The notes beneath the pieces are model-generated. The model did no database searches. It saw only the letters and a list, made by a program, of their open reading frames with translations, and had not been told where the DNA came from. From Dendrolimus kikuchii (Eukaryota > Arthropoda > Insecta > Lepidoptera > Lasiocampidae), in contig CM034408.1 in the NCBI GenBank assembly GCA_019925095.2, forward strand, positions 4,961,001-5,025,000: a DNA stretch of 64,000 nucleotides, written 5' to 3'. Below are positions 57,223 through 64,000 of the stretch, one piece after another. Position 1 is the first letter of the stretch; each line of letters begins with the position of its first letter. Both the position numbers and the translations under genes were made by a program.

Positions 57223-57478
57223 TTTAAGTACACATTTATTTTTCGTAGAATAAAAGAGCAATATCGACTAAAGTAACTTTAAATACAATTAAATATTAAA
57301 AATAAACTAAGTTCTAAGTAAATTAATATAAATTAAAAATGAACTTATTATATTATTTACTTATAGAGACTACTAAAATAAAACTATCCTCTACATAAAA
57401 CTAACTAAAAAATCTATACAAAAAAAAACCTTATACTAAGGCCCGCCCAGACCACTGTCGCTGGGCAGTGTATCGTGC

Positions 57479-57510
57479 GCGTGTGTGTGTGTGTGCGCGT
57501 GTGTGTGAGT

Positions 57511-57581
<71 letters not shown>

Positions 57582-57662
57582 TGTGCGTGTGCGTGTGCGT
57601 GTGCGTGTGTGTGTGTGCGTGTGTGTGTGCGTGTTGTGTGCGCGTGTGTGTGTGTGTGTGTG
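57479..57662. repeat. Long (GT)n microsatellite
   Basis: About 180 bp of alternating purine/pyrimidine with GCGT interruptions. All ORFs across it are artefacts. Confidence 0.97.
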
Positions 57663-57666
57663 TTAT

Positions 57667-58093
57667 TGTTACATGTCGACAAAAGCAAGCAAATGCACAC
57701 CTGCCTGCCATAAAGAACAGTTTATTACATTCCCGCATTTGGACTTCTTTTGTTTACTTTGTGTTTAAAATTTGTAATTAAGGGAAACAGTCTATTGTGT
57801 ATTGTAATCTTTTATGGCAGTCATTAGACAGGTGGAAATTTAATTCTTGGAAATTATTGTTTTGCGTCGAGACATATTGTATTTATACAGGATAAAAGGA
57901 ATGCCCGAACGGAGGAGTGAGGCAGTCAAGCGACGATTACGATACAAGCAAGACGTGTGTACATTCGATAAGGTGTATAGTCACGGATTTTGCGCGTGTT
58001 ATTGAATCGTGCAGTTTGCACTGGTTGTGTCCAGTTATATAATTCTATAGTAATTCCAACGGCATTTTTAATTCGAGTCCCGCACTCGTAACA
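57667..58093 (+). repeat. Solo LTR, family TGTTAC (427 bp)
   Basis: TGTTACATG to CTCGTAACA, duplication TTAT (57663-57666, 58094-58097), ATAAAA near 57892. The AATAAA segment is deleted. It abuts the GT microsatellite. Confidence 0.87.
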
Positions 58094-58522
58094 TTATTTA
58101 AGATTCTACCATCATGCTTTTCAATGATGTAACGTCTGCCGTGACAGTACCTTAAGGACTCAGCGGAAGATCAGCGCTGGTTTTAAAAGACCAGCATTAT
58201 GCTGAGTCTGATGCCCCTTTCAGGACAAGATTATGTTGTTAGTTTGAAATTTGTTAACACTACACCAATGTCCTGAATACAATGATTTTCTTTCTTCTTT
58301 CTTCTTTCTTTCTTTCGTTAATACTCGTACTCTCAAAGACAGGATTCGAGAGAAGAACTCAATATTAAATAATCGAATTAGTGCGTATAAAAGTGGAATC
58401 GTGTCCACTGGATACATTACTATTAACCACACAGAGGCAAACCACGTGTATGCTATCTGACCCATGCACTTCACTGGGTGTATAAAAAATATTATTGATC
58501 ACAATTAAATATAGCCTATATC
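58094..58522. other. Spacer with a TTTC-rich run
   Basis: (TTTCTTC)n-like stretch at 58285-58318. No gene. Confidence 0.4.
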
Positions 58523-59256
58523 TAGGGTTGCCACCTTTTTGGATGAAAATAAAGTATTTTTGTTTTTAAGCTGTAAATATATAGTGCTTTTGGAAAATTT
58601 AGATGAAAAAAGAGTACACATTTATTTTTCACTAGCTGACCCGGCAAACTTTGTACCGCCTCAGAATCAGTAAATAAAAAAACTGAATGATAATTGCAGA
58701 ATGTTTCAACTTTAGCAAAATTGTGGTCAAAACTTAACCGGAACGAACATCAAACGTTTGACATAGGAAACTAAAAGAATGAAAAAAAAAACTTCACTTT
58801 TAAATTTAATTTTATTTATGAACGACTTTAAAATTTTAAATTTTATTGATTTCTAAACGACTGGACGAACATCAAATGTTTGACAGGTAGGAATAGTTTT
58901 TAAAGGAAAGCGAAATTGTTGTTTTTAATATATTCCAAGCATTTTTTTCATATTTACCCACCTTTTAAACCTTCCCTGGACTTTCACAAATAATTCAAAA
59001 TAAAAATTAGCCAAATCAGTCAAGCCGTTCTCGATATATATATATATATATATATATAGATTATTTAATAAGTATATATTTCAATATTGCATTTTCCATG
59101 TGCATTTATTACTACTTTTTGCTTTGACCAGCAAAGATCTATTATTATTTTTAAAATAACAATAAGTATCTTATATATTTTTTCTATAATATATAGTACA
59201 ATTGGATAAAATATGGTACGAAACTATAACATATTATAGTACTGTTGGCAACCCTA
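58523..59256. mobile_element. DNA element with short inverted ends, interrupted
   Basis: TAGGGTTGCCA (58523-58533) is inverted as TGGCAACCCTA (59246-59256). Removing the Helitron-like insertion leaves about 300 bp without coding capacity: a MITE-like element. Confidence 0.6.
58632..59058 (-). mobile_element. Helitron-like element nested in the MITE-like element
   Basis: CTAG at 58632-58635, then CTGACCCGGCAAACTTTG. The body matches 10.7-11.05 kb in reverse and ends near a (TA)n run. Confidence 0.65.
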
Positions 59257-59452
59257 TATATATCACACAAGAATAATGTAGCTTTCTACTGATGAAAGAA
59301 TTTTCAAAATCAGTTTAGTAGTTCAAAAGATTACTTCCTACAAAAAAACTCACAAACTTTAACTTTATAATATGAGTATAGATTAGTTTACGCACACAAT
59401 TTTATAAACTGCTTGACTATAATACCATTATTTCTTCTGAACCTTATATAAA

Positions 59453-59752
59453 TTATCCGTGCAGGAACGGCGAAAGAATACAATTTCCTGCGGCTGGGCG
59501 GCCTGTCGTAAGAGGCGATAAAACAACCCACAGCCGGGTGGTAGGGCATTTGCCCGACTGGATGGTTACCACCCCTGGTCATACTTTAGAGCCTTGTGTT
59601 GTGTTTTGGCATTAGTAACCAGGTTCCAGTCTCCCTTGAGAGAGCAGTAGCGCATTTGTAGTACCTTTCGTGTTGCAAATGTCCATAGGCTATAGTAACC
59701 GCTTTCCATCAAATGGGCCGTCTGCCTGTCTGTTGAACTCATGCAATAAAAA
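59453..59752 (+). mobile_element. Family S element
   Basis: ATCCGTGCAGGAACGGCGAA to CAATAAAAAAAA. It lies about 90 bp upstream of the host exon's acceptor site. Confidence 0.82.
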
Positions 59753-59845
59753 AAATTTAGATTCTCTTGTAAAATATGTCGCGTGACAAATTATGATGGA
59801 GGAAAATAAATACCTAATTGCAATATAATATTTTCTTTGTTTCAG

Positions 59846-60091
59846 ATCGCCCAAGGGACTAAAAATGTAGTGATTTCGCAATAAGAATGTCGTTGAAGTG
59901 ATACCAAAATCATGAAGTGCTTTGTGTTAGTGTTGTTCTATGTGTTTAAGTTCGGCGTGTGTTTCAATTGTCGCGGTGATGAGCCAAAGTGGCGTGATTG
60001 TGACAAGCTATGCGATGTGCACGGCAACTGCAAAATCAAGGCTGCATTGCTGCTGCCCAAAAACACCACATACGACGCTTGTTTAGGTGCT
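59846..60091 (+). CDS. First coding exon of a secreted or membrane receptor (partial gene)
   Basis: A good acceptor (TTTTCTTTGTTTCAG, ending 59845) and donor (GTAAGT, 60092) bound a 246-bp exon. Coding starts at ATG 59912 and runs 60 codons to the donor in phase 0. Residues 1-17 form a signal peptide (MKCFVLVLFYVFKFGVC). A Cys-rich stretch (C20, C30, C34, C40) follows, then KIKAALLLPKNTTYDACLGA. That last segment resembles the opening beta strand of the ANF-receptor ligand-binding fold found in natriuretic peptide receptors and receptor guanylate cyclases. Family assignment is an inference from one strand. The remaining exons are outside the window or unrecognised. The leader holds two tiny upstream ORFs. 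Confidence 0.6.
59865..59901 (+). promoter_or_regulatory. Two upstream ORFs in the exon leader
   Basis: ATGTAG at 59865-59870 is a start codon followed directly by stop, with A at -3. ATGTCGTTGAAGTGA at 59887-59901 encodes four residues. Both lie ahead of the main ATG at 59912 and could lower its translation. Confidence 0.55.
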
Positions 60092-60192
60092 GTAAGTATT
60101 GATTTTCAATTTATACCGTTCTATCAGTTCTTTCGCCTTCTCACAATTGTAGGGGGTCGGCACAATATCTTTTATAATTTATTTAATATCGA

Positions 60193-60430
60193 CGGCCTCT
60201 GTGGTTGAGCGGGCTAAGCCTTTGCCGGCCTACGTTACTGCAACGCATAGGCTCCGGGTTCAATTCCTGGTATAGTAAATTTCGGAAACGTATTTTCTCC
60301 GTTATTTACTATGGTCTGGGTGTCTGGGATCGGCCCCAGAGTAGTACGTTGTATATTACCCATAACACAAGCGTAACTTGCTTAATTTGGGGATATACAA
60401 TATGTGTGTTTGTCTGCCGATTATTATTAT
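60193..60430 (+). mobile_element. tRNA-derived SINE, second type
   Basis: GGCCTCTGTGGTTGAGCGGG (A-box region) and CCGGGTTCAATTCCTGG (B-box region) are tRNA-like. The body with GTGTCTGGGATCGGCCCC has no match to the other SINE. It lies within the intron after the host exon. Confidence 0.75.
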
Positions 60431-60519
60431 TATTTACATATATATTTTATTTCCAAATTTTTTACATTTTTCTTATAAAAAAATACAAATTTATTTATAA
60501 AAAAATTATAAAAAACTGA

Positions 60520-60712
60520 TCTTCGCCGGCAGTGGGGCCTAGGGTCCAGGCTACCGGTGGTTAAGGCTCCAGACACAGGAATCTCCTCACAATACGGGCC
60601 GTGTCCAAAAGAGCTGCCTTCTGCATCCGACCCTTCAACCAGATACCAAGCGAGAGCCTTTCAAGGTGGCGATCAAGGCTCTTCGCTATTATTATTATTA
60701 TTATTATTTTAT
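60520..60712 (+). mobile_element. LINE 3' end with ATT tail
   Basis: GC-rich segment encoding DPSTRYQARAFQGGDQGSS immediately before (ATT)7. The TRYxARA..GGDQGS ending followed by a trinucleotide tail is a LINE C-terminus I have seen in Lepidoptera; the clade is uncertain. Confidence 0.5.
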
Positions 60713-60887
60713 GTTATTTTATTAGAATCTCCAACAACCTTAAATTTTTAATCAATGTGCTCCTTCAATTACTGGAGACCACGACATGCGTAAAAACTAA
60801 ACATAATATAAATTTAATGTGTAATATATAATACAGTAATACTTATATAAAAAGCTTAACAATATAATCTAATATATAATATTCTAG

Positions 60888-60985
60888 GCAAGTGAGGTGT
60901 GTAAGAATAAGCCTAAATGGCACTCTGTTGTTCGTGCCTACCCCGCAAGGGAACTAGCGTGAAGTTATGTATGTATGTATGTATG
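60888..60985 (+). mobile_element. RTE-family 3' end
   Basis: 98-bp copy with a perfect 13-bp duplication TATAATATTCTAG (60875-60887, 60986-60998). Confidence 0.88.
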
Positions 60986-60995
60986 TATAATATTC

Positions 60996-61689
60996 TAGTG
61001 TCACGGTGTTAGTTACCAAACCCCTCCGAAACGGCTGAACCGATTTGTTTGAAATTTTGTGTCCATATCGAGTAAGTCTGAGAATCGGCCAACATCTATT
61101 TTTCACCATCCCTCTGAATGTTAAAGGTAGTCCACCCCTATTTTTATTTTTATTTTTAGGATTAATTTATTTTTTATACAGCATTAAAAATACATACAAC
61201 CCTAAAGTTTCACCCCTCTACGATCAGCCCCTATTTTGTATTTGTTAATTATAAACTTTAATCTTTTGGCAAGATTTTTAATCATATTTTGTCATGACTT
61301 CGAATATTTTTTTTTATATTACTCTTAATTTTCCACCTCTCTACTATCAACCCCTATTTTTCCATCGCAATTTTTTTTTTAACTATCAGTCGATCAGTTA
61401 TCCCCGCTAGATGTCTACCGTTGTCACCTCTCATCCAGCAAACATCACGGAGTAGGGATGAGTGGGTTCCCGGATGGTTTAGATTCACAATTAGAACCGG
61501 TAGGTGGCGCTGAGATCGGGTTCTGGAATCCTCCTAACCACCTGGAGCGATTTTGGTGATTTTGTTTTTGTGTGTATGAGTGGGTACCCGGATGGTTTAG
61601 ATTCGCAATTAGAACCGGTAGGTGGCTCTGGGATCGGGTTCTAGAATTTTATTTTTTAAAGACAGAACAACGTCTGCCGGGGCCGCTAG
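60996..61689 (+). mobile_element. Helitron-like family C, long copy
   Basis: Head TAGTGTCACGGTGTTAGTTAC, end ACAACGTCTGCCGGGGCCGCTAG (CTAG 61686-61689). A ~70-bp module (GTTTAGATTC..AATTAGAACCGGTAGGTGGC) is present twice at about 61459-61530 and 61577-61650. No coding sequence. Confidence 0.68.
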
Positions 61690-61883
61690 TATTATATATT
61701 CATGATAGAATACATAATTACTAGACATCGGATTATATGCATTTGCATGTTTGCATATGCCAATGCATATAAATCTATTTTTATAGCGTTATTGCATATT
61801 TTGGTACTTTTTCATTGACAGTGCTTATTTCGGTAGTTATACGTGTTAGACGTCTTGTATTATGCTGAAGACACGACGAAAAA

Positions 61884-62189
61884 ATGATTGAACAGAGTAA
61901 CGCCCTTCCGAGTTCACTATCGCAGGTTTGTGGCAAATTAAATGCAGTTTTGTATAAAAACCCCGGTCTTGAAAGAATAAAGAAAATTGAGGCATTTATT
62001 AACGGCACTGGACAAACTCTACCTGAAGAAGTCTCTGCAGAAATGGCGCCAAATTTCAAGTTCTGTCCGGTGACGTCGAAAGGTCATTTTCAGCCTATAA
62101 TAATAATAAGTGACAAGCGTCACAAGTTTGCTGCAGAAAACCTGGAAAAATATGTTATTGTTTACTGCCACAAGAATTATAATAATTAA
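61884..62189 (+). pseudogene. hAT transposase C-terminal dimerisation region
   Basis: The 101-codon frame reads LYKNPGLERIKKIEAFINGT and later NFKFCPVTS, then a shifted stretch, then SDKRHKFAAENLEKYVIVYC. In the alternate frame 62071-62100 gives DVERSFSAYN, the hallmark of the hAT dimerisation region, so two compensating small indels are likely. The catalytic DDE part is missing. It is similar to CGGBP1/ZBED-type domesticated relatives but is inside an element. Confidence 0.75.
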
Positions 62190-62195
62190 ATTATA

Positions 62196-62636
62196 CATAT
62201 ATACATACATACATAACTTCACGCCAGTTCCCTTGCGGGGTAGGCACGAACAACAGAGCGCCATTTAGGCTTATTCTTACACACCTCACTTGCTTCTTTG
62301 ACATTCATAACTCTTGACATGCACGCTCGTCTGTTCTTAAGGCTCCTAACATCACCTTCTGCTAGTACACGATCAATTTGATCATGGAAAGTGTGTCGTG
62401 GCCTTCCACGACCTCTGCATCCATCCACTTTTGCATTGTATATCTGTTTATTCATTCTTTCATCATGCATTCTTTCCACATGCCCGAACCACCGGAGCAT
62501 TCCTATCCTTACCTTCACCCCGACACTCTCTTTCAGACCAACTCTCTTTCTTACTTCGGTATTACGAACGCGGTCCGCGAGCGTCACTCCGCAGATTTTG
62601 CGCAGTGCTCGCATCTCGACCGCGTTTACTCTACTT
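62196..62636 (-). pseudogene. RTE-family LINE fragment inside the hAT element
   Basis: 131 codons open on the minus strand (MRALRKICGVTLADRVRNTE ... YPARELA). Perfect 13-bp duplication TAATTAAATTATA (62183-62195, 62637-62649). It is the most intact C-terminal segment of the family in the window and probably its youngest copy. Confidence 0.9.
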
Positions 62637-62924
62637 TAATTAAATTATAATAATAATAATTTATAACTAATATTAAGATATGTTTAATATATAAATATAA
62701 TGTGAAAATAAACTTAAATTCTAATTAATCTAATAATAAATGGTTTATTGATTGTGCATATTTCGCCCCTTTTTAGTGCATATTTGCATGCATGTTTTGC
62801 CATATTGTTATTATTATTATAATCCGATGTCTAATAATTACATATATAGATAAATTAGTTTATTAATAAAAATAAAAAATTGTATATGTCATAGGTACAC
62901 AGTTATTTTTTATTTTCCTTCCAT

Positions 62925-63130
62925 ACTTCTCTATTCTGACATACGCCTTCTGACACACTACAAATCATCATGTCATCCTTCACGCAATCCGTCCATTTGT
63001 TTAGTCTACCTTTACATTCTTCCATTTTTACATTATTTTTGTCACGTGACTTTCATTCCTCCTCATTACATGCCCATACCATCTTGTCTTCTTTCTTTCC
63101 ATTTTTTAGTCACAGGTGCAACTCTCAATT
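62925..63130 (-). pseudogene. RTE-clade 3' remnant, second lineage
   Basis: CTTCACGCAATCCGTCCATT and TAGTCTACCTTTACATTC are the reverse of the 56.6-kb remnant's tail. The block near 63035-63128 corresponds to its GHV/VTEKL region. Confidence 0.6.
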
Positions 63131-63154
63131 ATATGGTTAGGTACCTGCAATCTC

Positions 63155-63262
63155 AATAGCCGTGTTAACTTGGTGGTTAACGCACACGCGTTGCAAACTT
63201 CAAGCATGCAAATTTGAATCCTGCCCGGAAAAGCAGTAGGATTTTCACATTATTTGTATGGA
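63155..63262 (+). mobile_element. tRNA-like SINE head
   Basis: AGCCGTGTTAACTTGGTGGTTAACGC and AAATTTGAATCCTGCCC sit at tRNA A-box/B-box spacing. Short and unlike the other SINEs. Confidence 0.5.
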
Positions 63263-63276
63263 GCTTGTGTCAAATT

Positions 63277-63600
63277 TTATTATTTATTTATTTAGGTTTA
63301 TGGCTTGGCAGATAGGCCTTTAAGCCAGATCTTAGTTTACAATATAGCTTCTTCATTTTCTTAAGCCTATGTGTAGCACAGCTGAACTGTACGTAATCAG
63401 CTAGTGCCATTCATCGGAGTTCTTGTGACAATTCAAAAGGCCACATTTGACTATACAGTTCATATTTCTCATAAAACACATAATTACTACTCAAAAACTA
63501 TCAATATCCTACAACTATTGTTCATTTTAGAGTAATTTTACACATTTTTAGAAAATAAAACTGCACAGCGCAACATCTCCTTTCAGTTCCCGTCAAAAAC
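63277..63600 (-). mobile_element. LINE 3' UTR fragment with AAAT tail
   Basis: Inverted match to 35355-35690: TTATGGCTTGGCAGATAGGC, TTCTTAAGCCTATGTGTAGC. Confidence 0.65.
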
Positions 63601-63739
63601 TCTGTGTCAAATTTTAATCGACGATGGTAAGGCAAATAAATGAATAGTAAGACATAGTCACAGAGTATATTAATATAATAGTAGAGATATAGTGAACGGC
63701 CATTAGTCAGCTTTTCTTTATTTATTTATTTTCTCCATG

Positions 63740-63832
63740 CAGGGAACACTAATTTCTGAGGCAGGGCGGCCTGTCGTAAGAGGTGACAAAATAACACACA
63801 GCCAGGTGGTAGGGCATTTGCCCGACTGGATG
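63740..63832 (+). mobile_element. Family S element, cut short
   Basis: GGGCGGCCTGTCGTAAGAGG to CCCGACTGGATG, then an abrupt change to TGTTGTGACC. A further LTR-type insertion may begin at 63833 and run out of the window. Confidence 0.65.
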
Positions 63833-64000
63833 TGTTGTGACCAAATAAGTAATGATATCGATCGCATATATTTATTATGTTTTGAACAAAGACAAATACA
63901 ACAAAAACATTCAAATATATTTTTTCAAGCTGGGAACACTCAATGGCCCACCGCCATTTTGTGTTTGTTTTAATCTGTCACTCGCAACAAGACGGTCGTG

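Larger units (their letters stand above)
61722..62833 (+). mobile_element. hAT-family DNA transposon, deletion derivative
   Basis: 16-bp inverted ends TAGACATCGGATTATA (61722-61737, inverted at 62818-62833) are flanked by a perfect 8-bp duplication ATAATTAC (61714-61721, 62834-62841), the size expected for hAT. It retains a transposase C-terminal piece and is interrupted by an RTE insertion. Subterminal TTTGCATG-type motifs occur at both ends. Confidence 0.9.

Noticed and set aside
57431..57781. Cys/Val- and His/Thr-repeat ORFs
   Set aside because: Pure translation of the GT microsatellite.
21283..62220. Regular ATGT/ATAC repeats as CRISPR-like arrays
   Set aside because: They are 3' tails of RTE insertions, with no spacer-repeat structure.

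Overview
This window is AT-rich eukaryotic DNA, most probably from a moth or butterfly. No bacterial or phage genes are present. The lepidopteran assignment rests on the repeats: a short-LTR Ty3/Gypsy element resembling Bombyx mag, truncated RTE-clade LINEs ending in ATGT repeats, Lep1-style Helitron-like elements ending in CTAG, tRNA-derived SINEs, Penelope-like fragments with a GIY-YIG endonuclease, R1-like LINE ends and CR1-like LINE ends. No database search was possible, so family names come from motif recognition. Names such as 'family S' are local labels used only here.

Layout. 0-1.3 kb: an old RTE-like reverse-transcriptase remnant split by an R1-like LINE end. 1.67-6.36 kb: a structurally complete Gypsy element with two large ORFs, 80-bp LTRs and a 5-bp target duplication. 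6.4-13.5 kb: Helitron-like elements, LINE fragments, TA microsatellites and fold-back DNA. 13.6-21.1 kb: four copies of a solo-LTR family, R1-like and RTE fragments. 21-35 kb: RTE, SINE, CR1 and Penelope debris, with a 2.6-kb stretch (23.6-26.2 kb) in which I recognise nothing. 35-54 kb: more solo LTRs, a Penelope endonuclease fragment, nested retroelements and a small broken ORF near 39.8 kb. 54-58 kb: a tandem array of 112-bp units inside an RTE-like remnant, a long GT microsatellite and a solo LTR. 58-64 kb: a nested DNA element, the one likely host exon (59,846-60,091, + strand), a Helitron-like element, a hAT transposon carrying an RTE insertion, and further LINE/SINE pieces.

The likely host gene is represented by one exon: 5' leader with two tiny upstream ORFs, signal peptide, Cys-rich segment and the start of what resembles a ligand-binding ectodomain of natriuretic-peptide-receptor type. 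It runs off the window. Everything else is mobile or simple-sequence DNA. At least six nested insertions can be ordered by their target duplications. The points most worth checking are a very young Gypsy copy with unusual catalytic motifs, a LINE insertion whose 5' junction carries an inverted copy of flanking DNA, and a dimeric higher-order tandem repeat born inside reverse-transcriptase coding sequence. I found no convincing new defence or metabolic system.
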